Origin: Staphylococcus delphini
Lineage (GTDB): Bacteria; Bacillota; Bacilli; Staphylococcales; Staphylococcaceae
Length of the DNA stretch: 64,000 bases
Assembly: GCF_900636325.1 (NCBI RefSeq)
Contig: NZ_LR134263.1
Location: 806,001-870,000 of the forward strand
Reading direction: 5' to 3'
Shown one piece after another: positions 8,019-16,718 of this stretch. Position numbers and translations under genes: made by a program. Position 1 is the stretch's first letter. Each line of letters opens with the position of its first letter. The notes under the pieces are model-generated. The model saw only the letters and a program-made list of their open reading frames with translations. It ran no database searches and was not told where the DNA came from.

Positions 8019-8039
8019 TTTCTGTTTACGGGGTGTCTG

Positions 8040-8150
8040 TTACAAAAATAATGATTCATAATCAGCTCGAAGCGTGAGTACATCATAGTCATCTATAATT
8101 AATAAAACGAATGCATCTTTTTGTCGATAAAAAAACGTCTGAAACAAAAT
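8040..8150 (-). pseudogene. Possible C-terminal reading-frame remnant
   Basis: On the minus strand, between the DCC and deoD terminators, a frame reads LFQTFFYRQKDAFVLL then IIDDYDVLTLRADYESLFL and stops. The amino acid pattern looks protein-like and continues upstream without a ribosome site until it meets a stop inside the deoD terminator. It may be the worn tail of a lost gene. It is short enough to be chance, and I do not recognise a family. Confidence 0.2.
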
Positions 8151-8158
8151 TGAGTCAT

Positions 8159-8197
8159 AAAAAAACCACCTACATGTTTATGTCAGGTGGCTTTTTT
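8159..8197 (-). terminator. Terminator of deoD
   Basis: AAAAAACCACCT pairs with AGGTGGCTTTTTT (one mismatch near the end). It lies 5 bases past the deoD stop codon and has T runs in both directions. Confidence 0.85.
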
Positions 8198-8202
8198 CAT
8201 CA

Positions 8203-8913
8203 TTATTCAGCGATTTCTAATGCGACTTCCATCATTTGTGTGAATGAATTTTGACGCTCTTCTGCTGTTGTTGCTTCATCGCGAAGTAAATGGTCACTTA
8301 CTGTGAAAATACCTAATGCTTTTTTACCTGCTTTAGTCGCATTTAAATATAAACCTGCAGATTCCATTTCAACACCTAAAATGCCCATTTCAATCCATTT
8401 TTGGTTGAAGTCTGGGTTCGCATTGTAGAATGTGTCAGAAGATAAAATGTTACCTACGTGGGCACGCGCACCAATTTCATCTGCTTTTTCTTTCGCTTTC
8501 ACAACTAAATCAAAGTCAGCGAGTGGTGAGAAGTGACCTGGAATTTGGAATTGATCAACGTAATCTGAGTTGGTTGATGCACCTTGACCAATAATAATAT
8601 CGTAAAGTTGAATATCTTCTTGCATTGCGCCACAAGAACCGATACGAATAATTGTGTCTACATCAAAGAAATTGTATAGCTCATATGAATAAATACCGAT
8701 ACTTGGAATCCCCATACCTGATCCCATAACAGAGATTTCTTTTCCTTTATATGTACCTGTATAGCCAAACATGTTACGTACGTCGTTAAATTGCTCAACG
8801 TTTTCTAAAAAGTTTTCAGCAATAAACTTTGCACGTAATGGATCACCTGGCATTAAGACTGTTTTTGCAATTTTTTTACCATTAGGTTGAATGTGTGGTG
8901 TGCCTTGAGTCAT
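8203..8913 (-). CDS. deoD: Purine-nucleoside phosphorylase, DeoD type
   Basis: This 236-residue enzyme splits purine nucleosides with phosphate into free base and (deoxy)ribose 1-phosphate, for purine salvage in the cytoplasm. It is the short, hexameric bacterial type: the phosphate loop GDPLRAKF (residues 23-30), the RIGSCGAMQ region and VEMESAGLY, which binds the ribose, are all present, as is the catalytic Asp in FTVSDHLL. The start ATG follows AAGGAGATG. It is divergent from pdp, the pyrimidine counterpart, so the two salvage genes share a 216-base control region. Confidence 0.95.
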   Translation of the reverse strand: MTQGTPHIQPNGKKIAKTVLMPGDPLRAKFIAENFLENVEQFNDVRNMFGYTGTYKGKEISVMGSGMGIPSIGIYSYELYNFFDVDTIIRIGSCGAMQEDIQLYDIIIGQGASTNSDYVDQFQIPGHFSPLADFDLVVKAKEKADEIGARAHVGNILSSDTFYNANPDFNQKWIEMGILGVEMESAGLYLNATKAGKKALGIFTVSDHLLRDEATTAEERQNSFTQMMEVALEIAE

Positions 8914-9043
8914 CTAAAACATCTCCTTAATTCGTTATTATCACTTTAAAGATAACAGATGTATCGTTAAATGTCGACGAAGTTTTGAAGGGAATGCATG
9001 AATAAAAGTTGATGCATTGACAAATCATGAGGAATGCTTTCGT

Positions 9044-9072
9044 TTCACCAATCGGAGTCATTCGTATATAAT
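9044..9072 (+). promoter_or_regulatory. Probable pdp promoter
   Basis: TATAAT at 9067-9072 is preceded at about 17-18 bases by TTTCAC, a weak -35. It lies about 60 bases before the pdp ATG. Confidence 0.4.
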
Positions 9073-9129
9073 AAAAGCGTATACAACAATATGGTAACTA
9101 TAAAATGATATAGAAAAGAGGGAATAGCC

Positions 9130-10431
9130 ATGAGAATGGTGGATATTATTGCTAAAAAAAGGGATGGACATGCATTAACGAAAGAAGAAATTGAATTTGT
9201 TGTCAATGGTTATACAAATGATGACATTCCTGATTATCAAATGTCTAGTTTAGCAATGGCAATTTTTTTCCAAGATATGACTGATGAAGAACGTGCATAC
9301 TTAACGATGGCAATGGTGGAATCAGGTGACCAAATCGACCTTTCTAACATTGAAGGGATTAAAGTCGACAAGCACTCAACAGGTGGTGTAGGTGATACAA
9401 CGACACTTGTTCTTGCGCCATTAGTTGCCGCATTAGATGTGCCAGTTGCGAAAATGAGCGGTCGTGGGTTAGGTCATACGGGTGGCACGATTGATAAATT
9501 AGAATCAGTAGAAGGCTTCCACGTTGAAATTTCAGAAGAAGAGTTCGTAAAGTTAGTGAATGAAGATAAAGTAGCGGTTATCGGTCAAACAGGTAATTTA
9601 ACACCAGCAGACAAAAAGATTTATGCGCTTCGTGACGTCACAGCGACAGTGAACTCTATTCCATTAATTGCGTCATCCATTATGAGTAAAAAAATTGCTG
9701 CCGGTGCTGACGCGATCGTATTAGACGTTAAAACAGGTAACGGCGCATTTATGAAAACGGTTGAAGATGCTGAACAATTGGCACATGCCATGGTTAAAAT
9801 TGGTAACCAAGTTGGACGTCAAACGATGGCGATTATTTCTGATATGAGCCAGCCACTCGGTCGTGCGATTGGTAACGCGCTCGAATTACAAGAAGCGATC
9901 GATACGTTGAAAGGTGAAGGGCCTGAAGATTTAACAGAACTTGTCTTAACTTTAGGTTCTCAAATGGTCGTACTTGCTCAAAAAGCGAAAGATTTAGATG
10001 AAGCACGTGGTATGTTACAAGAAGTGATTGATAACGGTAAGGCACTTGAAAAATTCAAAACGTTCTTAAGCAACCAAGGTGGAGACGCATCTGTTGTCGA
10101 TGATCCATCAAAATTACCAACAGCACAATATCAATTTGAATTACCGGCCAAACGTAGCGGTGTTGTTTCAGAAATGATTGCCAATGAAATCGGTATTGCT
10201 TCCATGATGTTAGGTGCAGGTCGTCAAACAAAAGAAGATGTCATTGACTTAGCGGTAGGTCTTGTATTGAACAAAAAAGTCGGTGATCGTGTTGAAGAAG
10301 GCGAATCATTATTGACGATTTATGCGAATAGTGAAGATGTAGAACAAGTTAAACAAAAATTGTATGATAACATTACGATTTCAGACCACGCAGAACAACC
10401 ACAGCTTATTCATACAATCATTACTGAATAA
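9130..10431 (+). CDS. pdp: Pyrimidine-nucleoside phosphorylase
   Basis: A 433-residue dimeric enzyme that phosphorolyses uridine, deoxyuridine and thymidine to base and (deoxy)ribose 1-phosphate. The family signature is clear: [20 protein letters not shown] (about residues 81-100) binds phosphate, and [16 protein letters not shown] follows. The N-terminal helical domain and the C-terminal domain ending at the 420s match the usual length. It starts at ATG after AAAGAGGGA; an in-frame second Met follows two codons later. It is followed by a DoxX-type membrane protein gene only 11 bases away, so those two are cotranscribed. Confidence 0.95.
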   Translation: MRMVDIIAKKRDGHALTKEEIEFVVNGYTNDDIPDYQMSSLAMAIFFQDMTDEERAYLTMAMVESGDQIDLSNIEGIKVDKHSTGGVGDTTTLVLAPLVAALDVPVAKMSGRGLGHTGGTIDKLESVEGFHVEISEEEFVKLVNEDKVAVIGQTGNLTPADKKIYALRDVTATVNSIPLIASSIMSKKIAAGADAIVLDVKTGNGAFMKTVEDAEQLAHAMVKIGNQVGRQTMAIISDMSQPLGRAIGNALELQEAIDTLKGEGPEDLTELVLTLGSQMVVLAQKAKDLDEARGMLQEVIDNGKALEKFKTFLSNQGGDASVVDDPSKLPTAQYQFELPAKRSGVVSEMIANEIGIASMMLGAGRQTKEDVIDLAVGLVLNKKVGDRVEEGESLLTIYANSEDVEQVKQKLYDNITISDHAEQPQLIHTIITE

Positions 10432-10442
10432 AGGATGATAGG

Positions 10443-10796
10443 ATGAAACAATTAGGTAGAATCGTATTAGGTCTCGAATTTATGGCCATTGGTGTCTTGC
10501 ATTTTACGAAAGAGCGCCAATTTAGAAATATTGTGCCAGCGTATTTACCTTTACGTAAAACAGCTGTACTTGTGACAGGCGTTTGCGAAATTGTGATCGG
10601 TGCGTTGTTAGTGTTACGACGCCCGTCAGACGCATTGAAAAATTGGATTAATGCATTTTTACTCGCCGTTTTTCCAGCCAACATTTATATGGCACGTAAA
10701 AAATTGCCGTTAGGTGACAAACCATTATCGGATACTGTGAGATATGGACGTCTCCCAATGCAATTTGTACTTATGTATATCATTAAAAAATTATAG
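10443..10796 (+). CDS. DoxX-like small membrane protein
   Basis: A 117-residue protein with four predicted membrane helices. GRIVLGLEFMAIGVLHFT near the N terminus, followed by FRNIVPAYLP and TGVCEIVIGALLVL, is the pattern of the DoxX/DUF4267-type family of small quinone-oxidoreductase-related membrane proteins. It has a ribosome site overlapping the end of pdp (AAAGGATGATAGG). No reaction is known for this subgroup. The terminator 8 bases downstream ends the pdp transcript. Its link to pyrimidine salvage is only positional. Confidence 0.75.
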   Translation: MKQLGRIVLGLEFMAIGVLHFTKERQFRNIVPAYLPLRKTAVLVTGVCEIVIGALLVLRRPSDALKNWINAFLLAVFPANIYMARKKLPLGDKPLSDTVRYGRLPMQFVLMYIIKKL

Positions 10797-10803
10797 TAAA
10801 AAT

Positions 10804-10850
10804 AAACCGAGGAACCACACAGTGAAAGTCGTGTCGTTGCTCGGTTTTTT
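10804..10850 (+). terminator. Terminator between the pdp unit and luxS
   Basis: AAACCGAG pairs with CTCGGTTTTTT with further pairing in the loop (CACAC with GTGTC-like bases). It serves the plus-strand unit and probably luxS on the other strand. Confidence 0.85.
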
Positions 10851-10856
10851 GAATGC

Positions 10857-11327
10857 TTATTTACCTGTACCAAAGACGTCATGCCATTGGTCACGTTGAT
10901 CTAAAAAGACTTGGGCGATTTCTTTTGCACCTTCTAATGAGTGTGAAGCAGCCCAACCGCATTGAACTTCATTGCACGCAGGGACTTCTTCAGCGGCTAA
11001 AACATCTTGTAACGTTTGTTCGACAATGTTTAACACATCATCATAATCGGTATGGTTAATGAAAGAGACGTAGAACCCTGTTTGGCATCCCATTGGACTT
11101 AAATCGACAACCTTGTCTGAATGGTTACGAATATTTTCAGCCATTAAATGTTCTAAAGAATGGAGTCCAGGCATTTCCATATGTTCTTTGTTCGGTTGTT
11201 TGAAGCGAATATCATATTTGTAAATGTCATCTCCATTGAGCCCTTGAATTTTACCCGCAAGACGAATATATGGCGCGACCACTTTCGTATGATCTAAGTT
11301 AAAACTTTCAACGTTCATTTTTGGCAT
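10857..11327 (-). CDS. luxS: S-ribosylhomocysteine lyase (autoinducer-2 synthase)
   Basis: A 156-residue enzyme that splits S-ribosylhomocysteine into homocysteine and DPD, the precursor of autoinducer-2, as part of the activated methyl cycle. The Fe/Zn site is the HxxEH motif in LHSLEHL (H56, E59, H60) with the later Cys in VQCGW; the catalytic Cys is in MGCQTG. The start [14 protein letters not shown] is chosen because AAGGAGG lies 8 bases upstream and the family begins there; the longer open frame upstream is not coding. It neighbours the SAM-riboswitch operon, so methionine-cycle genes are clustered here. Confidence 0.96.
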   Translation of the reverse strand: MPKMNVESFNLDHTKVVAPYIRLAGKIQGLNGDDIYKYDIRFKQPNKEHMEMPGLHSLEHLMAENIRNHSDKVVDLSPMGCQTGFYVSFINHTDYDDVLNIVEQTLQDVLAAEEVPACNEVQCGWAASHSLEGAKEIAQVFLDQRDQWHDVFGTGK

Positions 11328-11575
11328 TGGTATGACCTCCTTCATGTTTAAATCCATTTTAACATATTCCAATCAAGATGAAAGGGGACGACAAAGTGTT
11401 CACATGCCGATATAATAGGGAAAGGAGCTTTAAACCTATTATTACGAGTCGTTTAATAGGGATTAAGGCTTTAAAAAATTTTTTTGTGACACAGCATAAA
11501 GGCGTCTCGAAATGAAAATGTGATGCAAAAAGGGTGAAATATAGTATGAAAATTTTGAAGAGTGTTAAAAATAAC
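11328..11575. other. Intergenic region upstream of luxS with one hairpin
   Basis: The region between luxS and the SAM-riboswitch promoter holds the luxS promoter somewhere near 11345-11400 and an inverted repeat, CCTATTA...TAATAGG, at 11435-11460, with A and T runs about 20 bases to its right. No gene is supported here. The hairpin could be an attenuator or a small-RNA end, but no matching promoter is convincing. Confidence 0.3.
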
Positions 11576-11604
11576 ATGACAAAGTGCAGAAAATTCGTTA
11601 AAAT
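11576..11604 (+). promoter_or_regulatory. Promoter of the SAM-riboswitch operon
   Basis: ATGACA and TAAAAT are separated by exactly 17 bases, which would start the transcript about 15 bases before the riboswitch P1 stem. Confidence 0.6.
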
Positions 11605-11625
11605 AATTACAAAATTGAATCAATA

Positions 11626-11727
11626 TTTATCAAGAGTGGTGGAGGGAATTGGCCCGATGAAACCCAGCAACCTCATCGTACGGCGATAAAGGTGCGAATT
11701 CCAACAGTGTAAATGCTGAAAGATAAA
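11626..11727 (+). ncRNA. SAM-I (S-box) riboswitch
   Basis: All conserved parts of an S-box are visible in order: P1 TTTATC pairing with GATAAA at 11722-11727, then AAGAG, GGTGGAGGGA, TGGCCCGATGAAACCCAGCA, AACC, the AAAGGTGC segment and AATTCCAACAG, and GAAAGAT. Binding of S-adenosylmethionine stabilises P1 and lets the downstream terminator form. It controls the M20 hydrolase and ATP-grasp genes, placing them under methionine/SAM supply. Confidence 0.95.
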
Positions 11728-11739
11728 TGAAGGCAGAGG

Positions 11740-11810
11740 TGTTATCACATATATACATCAGTCACACTTATCAATGTTTGTGTTGGATGTAAATGGGGAT
11801 AACATTTTTT
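11740..11810 (+). terminator. Riboswitch-controlled terminator
   Basis: TGTTATC (11740-11746) pairs with GATAACA (11798-11804), followed by six T. The 5' arm can instead pair with GATAA of the riboswitch P1 3' strand (11722-11726), giving the antiterminator. This is the expected off-when-SAM-is-high switch. Confidence 0.7.
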
Positions 11811-11830
11811 GTTTAAGGAGGAGTAACACG

Positions 11831-13012
11831 GTGACAACGGTAGAGCAACGTATTTTAGATTATATCGATCAACATAGATGGGCTTATATAGATATGAGTC
11901 ATCAAATTCACGGACGTCCGGAACTCGGTAACGAAGAAATTTTTGCATCACGTTTGCTGATTGAAAATTTGAAGGAACATCATTTTGAGATTGAGCGCGA
12001 CATTGCAGGACATTCTACAGGCTTTATTGCGACATATGATTCGGAAATTGAGGGACCGACTATTAGTTATCTCGCTGAATATGATGCATTGCCAGGTTTA
12101 GGGCATGCGTGCGGTCATAATATTATTGGCACATCAAGTATGTTAGCAGCGGTTGCATTAAAACAAGTGGTAGATGACATTGGCGGTAAAGTCATTCTAT
12201 TCGGTTGTCCGGCAGAAGAAGGTGGCGAAAATGGGAGTGCGAAGGCATCATACGTACGAGAAGGGCTCTTTGATGACGTCGATATTGCTTTAATGATCCA
12301 TCCGGGTAATGAAACGTATCCGACCATTCCAACACTTGCTGTAGACGTACTAGATATTAAATTTTACGGCCAAAGTGCGCACGCTTCAGAAAATGCTGAA
12401 GAAGCACGCAACGCTTTAGATGCGATGTTGAGCTATTTTAATGGGGTCGCACAACTCCGTCAACACATTAAAAAGACTGAACGTGTGCATGGGGTCATTT
12501 TAGATGGCGGTCAAGCAGCGAACATTATTCCTGACTTTACGCATGCGCGCTTTTACACACGTGCTACGACAAGAAAAGACTTAGATGTCCTCACTTCAAG
12601 AGTGCATGATATTGCGCGTGGTGCGGCGATACAAACAGGATGTGATTTTGAATTTGAACCGATTCAAAATGGCGTGAATGAATTCATTAAATCACCGTTG
12701 CTAGATCAATTATTTGAGCATTATGCCACGGAACTCGGTGAAGAAGTCAGTCATGATGATTTTGGTTACGGTTCGACTGATACGGGGAATGTCAGTCATG
12801 TCGTGCCAACGATTCATCCACACGTCAAAATTGGACCAAGAAGTTTAGTCGGTCATACCCACCGTTTTCGTGAAGCAGCCGCTAGTCCAATGGGGGATGA
12901 AGCACTCATTAAAGGCGCGAAAATGATCGCATTAATGGGGGCTAAATTAATACAAGATCAAACGTTATTAGCAGAGATACAAAAGGAGCATCAACATAAA
13001 AGGGAGAAATGA
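11831..13012 (+). CDS. M20-family amidohydrolase (AbgB/PM20D2-like)
   Basis: A 393-residue zinc amidohydrolase/peptidase. The metal region reads AEYDALPGLGHACGHN (about residues 82-97), followed by PAEEGGENG and by the lid-domain segment GQSAHASENAEEARNALDA, the arrangement of the M20D branch that includes AbgB and PM20D2, which cleave small amide or dipeptide substrates. The GTG at 11831 is the start because AAGGAGGAG lies 7-9 bases upstream; an earlier ATG in frame lies inside the riboswitch terminator. It is the first gene of a SAM-riboswitch operon with an ATP-grasp ligase gene four bases downstream. The natural substrate is unknown; a methionine- or cysteine-derived amide or dipeptide is the natural guess from the riboswitch. 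Confidence 0.85.
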   Translation: MTTVEQRILDYIDQHRWAYIDMSHQIHGRPELGNEEIFASRLLIENLKEHHFEIERDIAGHSTGFIATYDSEIEGPTISYLAEYDALPGLGHACGHNIIGTSSMLAAVALKQVVDDIGGKVILFGCPAEEGGENGSAKASYVREGLFDDVDIALMIHPGNETYPTIPTLAVDVLDIKFYGQSAHASENAEEARNALDAMLSYFNGVAQLRQHIKKTERVHGVILDGGQAANIIPDFTHARFYTRATTRKDLDVLTSRVHDIARGAAIQTGCDFEFEPIQNGVNEFIKSPLLDQLFEHYATELGEEVSHDDFGYGSTDTGNVSHVVPTIHPHVKIGPRSLVGHTHRFREAAASPMGDEALIKGAKMIALMGAKLIQDQTLLAEIQKEHQHKREK

Positions 13013-13016
13013 CAAA

Positions 13017-14207
13017 ATGGTACACAATATTCAATATCGAAGTCAATTAACCATGGGAGAAATTTATGACACGAACATCGTTTACACGTCTAGACCCTCA
13101 TATGTTTCGAATCCTTGGCTCGCACCAGATGAACATCAATCCAACTTTTTAACAGGGCGTGAATTACTAATTGCACAATTGCCAGTCATCGTGCACGAAG
13201 CGAGTGTCACTGACAAATTACAACAGTTATTCCAACTCATAGGGCGAGACATTCCAGAAAATGTCATTACGTTTCACGACCAAGAAAGCTATGAATACAC
13301 ATTAAAACAACTGACAGAAGAGCAATCACGTTTAATTTATTTCCAATATGTCCATGGAGATAATATTGTTGACGCGAAGCACTATGCGATGGACAAACAG
13401 TTATTCAAAGACTTAAACAATAAGTCATTCATTCCGAAATGGACAGGTGGCCAATATATACCTGAGCGTGAAATTGTCGCATTTCAAGATTTCAAAACAG
13501 CAGTCCGACAATGGGAATTGCCACTCGTTATTAAACCAGGAGACGACTTGCCGACAGCAGGGGGGTACGGCGTCATGATTTGTTATAACGAGGAAGATTT
13601 GGAGAAAGCCATCGCACGTGTTGAACAAGCAGAAGCAGCGACAGACACGTTAATCATCGAACAATGTATCGAAGCTGTCGATAACTATTGTGTCCAATTT
13701 GCGTGGCACCCCGAAGACGGTATCGTGTACTTAGGTTCTGCCAAGCAATTGACGAATGCATATGGCTTTTATAACGGCAACATTAATGCGATCGATGTAC
13801 CAGAACAAGTGATCCAAGCGGGTTATGAATTTATGGACATCGCTGTGAAAAAAGGATTTATCGGCATTGCAGGCTTTGATTTACTCGTCGATCAACAGGG
13901 CGATGTGTATGCCATTGATTTGAATTTTAGACAAAACGGATCGACAAGCATGTTGTTGCTCAAAGATACACTCACAGGGCCGCATCACAAATTTTACAGT
14001 TATTTTGCGAACGGTGACAACGAGCGCTTTTTCGAGGCGGTCCGTCATTTCGTGGAACAAGGCGTCCTTTATCCACTGTCCTACTATGATGGGGATTGGT
14101 ATGAATCGGAACACGTCAATTCAAGATTTGGGTGTATTTGGCATGCCGACAGTCCAGAACAAATCGAGGCGTATGAAAAACAATTTATAGCGCGTGCAGG
14201 CTTATAA
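13017..14207 (+). CDS. ATP-grasp ligase-like protein
   Basis: A 396-residue protein with an ATP-grasp core. LPLVIKPGDDLPTAGGYGV (about residues 165-185) holds the first ATP-binding lysine and glycine-rich loop, LIIEQCIE the adenine-binding strand, and AGFDLLVDQQGDVYAIDLNFRQNGS (given in part) the Mg2+ ligands D and N. Such enzymes join a carboxylate, activated as acyl phosphate, to an amine or thiol. It starts four bases after the M20 hydrolase gene, with its ribosome site (AAAGGGAGAAA) inside that gene's end, so the pair is translationally linked and both are under the SAM-I riboswitch. A make-and-break pair acting on a methionine-related dipeptide or amide is plausible but not shown. Confidence 0.8.
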   Translation: MVHNIQYRSQLTMGEIYDTNIVYTSRPSYVSNPWLAPDEHQSNFLTGRELLIAQLPVIVHEASVTDKLQQLFQLIGRDIPENVITFHDQESYEYTLKQLTEEQSRLIYFQYVHGDNIVDAKHYAMDKQLFKDLNNKSFIPKWTGGQYIPEREIVAFQDFKTAVRQWELPLVIKPGDDLPTAGGYGVMICYNEEDLEKAIARVEQAEAATDTLIIEQCIEAVDNYCVQFAWHPEDGIVYLGSAKQLTNAYGFYNGNINAIDVPEQVIQAGYEFMDIAVKKGFIGIAGFDLLVDQQGDVYAIDLNFRQNGSTSMLLLKDTLTGPHHKFYSYFANGDNERFFEAVRHFVEQGVLYPLSYYDGDWYESEHVNSRFGCIWHADSPEQIEAYEKQFIARAGL

Positions 14208-14322
14208 AACACGATCCACTGAGGTATGTTATAGTTGAAAGAGAACATACCATCGAAATTTGACGAATAGCGATGTCTCGTTTATATTTGTCAGTGATTT
14301 TGATTGGAAAAGGAGCAGAGTC

Positions 14323-14994
14323 ATGTCATACAAGAATGAGCGTTTTTATAAAGATATACTTACAAACGAACAATTTTTTATAGCAGTCAAAGATAAAAAA
14401 ATGATTAAGCACCGTTATAATGACAAATTGTTATTTTGCTTTTGGACACGTGAATCGTTAGCCAAAGCGTATTTAGAAAATTTGAATATTGAATACGACA
14501 AAATTAAAACAATGGATATTGACCGTTTTGCGACTTATGAATTAGACGAAATGTTTGATGAAGAAGATGAAGCATTGGTCAACGTGACGAATGATGCAGA
14601 AGGCCATGAAATTAAAATTGTAGAAGCCACAAATGATTTGATGACAGATCTAGACAACATTCGTATTCGTGAATTTGTGCAAGATGTGGCGAAAACAGAT
14701 ACCGTTTATGGTTTGAGTCAAAAAGACGACCATCAATTTATGATTGTTTATGATGAAAACGACAACTTTGATCAGTCGCATTTTATGCCAGTTTGGAGCT
14801 TGCGTAAACGTGCTGAAAAAGTAGCGGAAGAAGATTTCGAAACGTTTGAATTGATTGATGTAGAAGGCGAAGTGTTTGCGGACTGGTTGGATGAGTTGCG
14901 TGATGACAATCGTTATGTCGCAATTGATGTAAAACCAGGCGTAGTCGGTACCATCGTCTCAGCGCAAAAACTCGCCAATGAATTAACGTTTTAG
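14323..14994 (+). CDS. Tandem DUF2750-domain protein
   Basis: A 223-residue cytoplasmic acidic protein with two related halves. The C-terminal half (about residues 110-223) follows DUF2750: a VYGLSQKDDHQFMIVYDEN strand pair, MPVWSLRKRAEKVAEEDF, FADWLDELRDDNRYVAIDV and a final GTIVSAQKLANEL. The N-terminal half (residues 5-100) shows the same order, with QFFIAVKDKKMIKHRYNDKL, FCFWTRESLAKAYLE and an acidic tail. The family has no established function. The ATG at 14323 is chosen because AAAAGGAGC is correctly spaced before it. A small inverted repeat (GGTATGTT...GAACATACC, 14222-14252) lies upstream, possibly the end of the ATP-grasp transcript. Confidence 0.8.
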   Translation: MSYKNERFYKDILTNEQFFIAVKDKKMIKHRYNDKLLFCFWTRESLAKAYLENLNIEYDKIKTMDIDRFATYELDEMFDEEDEALVNVTNDAEGHEIKIVEATNDLMTDLDNIRIREFVQDVAKTDTVYGLSQKDDHQFMIVYDENDNFDQSHFMPVWSLRKRAEKVAEEDFETFELIDVEGEVFADWLDELRDDNRYVAIDVKPGVVGTIVSAQKLANELTF

Positions 14995-15091
14995 AAGTGA
15001 TAATGCGCATTACATCGCGAAACAACTGATTTTGGGAGTTGTCACTTAAAAGATGTAAGTATAAGGCATATGGCAAACCGTTTCATGATGA

Positions 15092-15124
15092 GAGGCTGAG
15101 ATGACAATATCTCAGCCTTTTTTA
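15092..15124 (+). terminator. Terminator after the DUF2750 gene
   Basis: AGGCTGAGAT and ATCTCAGCCT are perfectly complementary across six bases and are followed by a T run. The same GGCTGAG-type stem recurs elsewhere in the window. Confidence 0.9.
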
Positions 15125-15303
15125 ATTAAGATGTGGGATGAAATGATTAAAAGCATAACTAAAAGGGGAGATTGCATTTCTTTATAGTGACTTTTAAAAC
15201 ATTGAATAGAAAGCCAATTGAGATGGATAACATAAAAAATGGATGATCTTCATTTTAAAGATTGTCCCCCATGCCTACGATTAAAAATATATGGCGTCAT
15301 AAG
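15125..15303. other. Intergenic stretch with no supported feature
   Basis: AT-rich sequence between two terminators. Short frames on both strands lack ribosome sites and protein-like composition. I see no gene, repeat or strong structure here. Confidence 0.5.
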
Positions 15304-15340
15304 AAAAAGCTAGGTACGTCTCCATTCCGCCTAGCTTTTT
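15304..15340 (-). terminator. Terminator of coaW
   Basis: AAAAAGCTAGG pairs with CCTAGCTTTTT across about 16 bases, 54 bases past the coaW stop codon. It has T runs in both directions. Confidence 0.8.
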
Positions 15341-15393
15341 AACTATTTAAAATCTATTTAAGTACGATGTGTATATTAAGATTGAGTATGCTT

Positions 15394-16191
15394 TTATAAA
15401 TATAGCGACCCTAATGCACCTGAAAAGGCACCATTTTGTAAATAATGCGGCTTAAATCCTCTTAAAATCGTATAATCCGTCACTACCTTTTGAAGCAATG
15501 GATTATCTTGGAATGACGACCCAATATATACCACGTCTTCCACTTGATGTTCTCTCGCCACATGAATCGATACAGTTGTCACACTTTCGCCGACAACCCC
15601 GATGACAGAAGCGATTTTGTCAGCATTCGTAAATGTTTTGTCCATATTAAGCAACACATGGCCGAAGTTTGCCGCTGTCAGTTCTCCAGAAATCGGAGGC
15701 GTATCATTTTTATAAATATGTTTAACTTTTAAATCAATAATTTCACGATCACCTTGTTGCGCCATCTCAGTTAATTTTTGATAATCTGTAATACCCGTTA
15801 ATAAATAACCGAGGCCTTGAATCATGCCACCGCCTGTACCGATGCCACCGACACGTTTTTGTCCCTCATTGTCAGACAAATGAAGGGATGTCCCAGTACC
15901 GACATTCGTGAAAATATATTGCTGAATATGAATATTTTGTTCTTCTAGTAAGATTTGTACGCCCTTTGCAGCTGCATCGAATTCAATGAAAAGTTGTGGT
16001 TCGCAATCGAGTAATTCACTTAAAACTTTCGCATTGCCCCCTGTCATATGAATATCTTCGCACGCTTGTTGATTCAACCAGTTTGCTACAGTTTCAAGTG
16101 ATGTCGTGGGATAAGTTTTAAAACTACGCTCACCGTCTTGTTCAATCACAACTTTGATTAACGTCCCACCTGCATCGATACCTATTCGCAT
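15394..16191 (-). CDS. coaW: Type II pantothenate kinase
   Basis: A 265-residue kinase that phosphorylates pantothenate, the first step of coenzyme A synthesis. The staphylococcal type II enzyme has an actin-like ATPase fold; [15 protein letters not shown] at the N terminus is the phosphate-1 loop, [11 protein letters not shown] and [17 protein letters not shown] are later nucleotide loops, and [13 protein letters not shown] is near the C terminus. Staphylococcal CoaW is not feedback-inhibited by CoA (known for the family). The start at 16191 is chosen because GAGGTGACAG precedes it and the family begins at this Met. The gene is transcribed alone. Confidence 0.93.
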   Translation of the reverse strand: MRIGIDAGGTLIKVVIEQDGERSFKTYPTTSLETVANWLNQQACEDIHMTGGNAKVLSELLDCEPQLFIEFDAAAKGVQILLEEQNIHIQQYIFTNVGTGTSLHLSDNEGQKRVGGIGTGGGMIQGLGYLLTGITDYQKLTEMAQQGDREIIDLKVKHIYKNDTPPISGELTAANFGHVLLNMDKTFTNADKIASVIGVVGESVTTVSIHVAREHQVEDVVYIGSSFQDNPLLQKVVTDYTILRGFKPHYLQNGAFSGALGSLYL

Positions 16192-16288
16192 ATCTGTCAC
16201 CTCAAAATAATTGTTTATCACCAATATATACTATATGATAATGACGAAATTACAAGACTAAATTTGTTAAGAAATGAAGGTGTGAACG

Positions 16289-16653
16289 ATGCAATTAAGT
16301 CCATATATCATTGTTAGTGATGTGGAAGAAGCGGCACAATTTTATCAGAAGACATTTGGTAGGGCGCTGAAACGTTTAAATGAGCATGAGGGAAAACTGC
16401 TTTTCATGCAGAGTTAGAAATGACAGCGGGCATGACATTACATTTATCTTCAAATTATGGGAAACCGATTGAACGGCAAGGCTACCATTTAATTTTAACT
16501 TTTGATCAATTAGCGGAACAACAACGGATTTATGAGGCGTTAAGTGAAGCAGGGGGTCCTCATATGCCGCTTCAAAAAACATTTTTCGGTGCCATACACG
16601 GTCAAGTTACCGATCGCTACGGCATCAACAGGCTCATGAATTATTTTGAATAA
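16289..16653 (+). pseudogene. Glyoxalase/VOC-family gene with a frameshift
   Basis: The gene begins at ATG 16289 after GAAGGTGTG and reads MQLSPYIIVSDVEEAAQFYQ, a normal vicinal-oxygen-chelate N terminus, up to about NEHEGKLL near 16395. The frame then meets a stop, while the next frame continues as FHAELEMTAGMTLHLSS and on to RLMNYFE at 16653. One missing base near 16390-16400, around the A4 and T4 runs, would restore a 121-codon protein of the PhnB-like VOC type. It is either a young pseudogene or a sequencing error. VOC proteins bind metal and act as dioxygenases, lyases or resistance proteins; the role here is unknown. Confidence 0.8.
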
Positions 16654-16660
16654 AGATAAA

Positions 16661-16700
16661 AAAGGAGCTAGGACATTAAGTTTCCTCAGCTCCTTTACTA
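16661..16700 (+). terminator. Terminator after the VOC gene
   Basis: AAAGGAGCT pairs with AGCTCCTTT and the inner AGGA with TCCT. It lies 8 bases after the stop of the frameshifted gene. Confidence 0.75.
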
Positions 16701-16718
16701 TATTTTGTTGTGTATACC

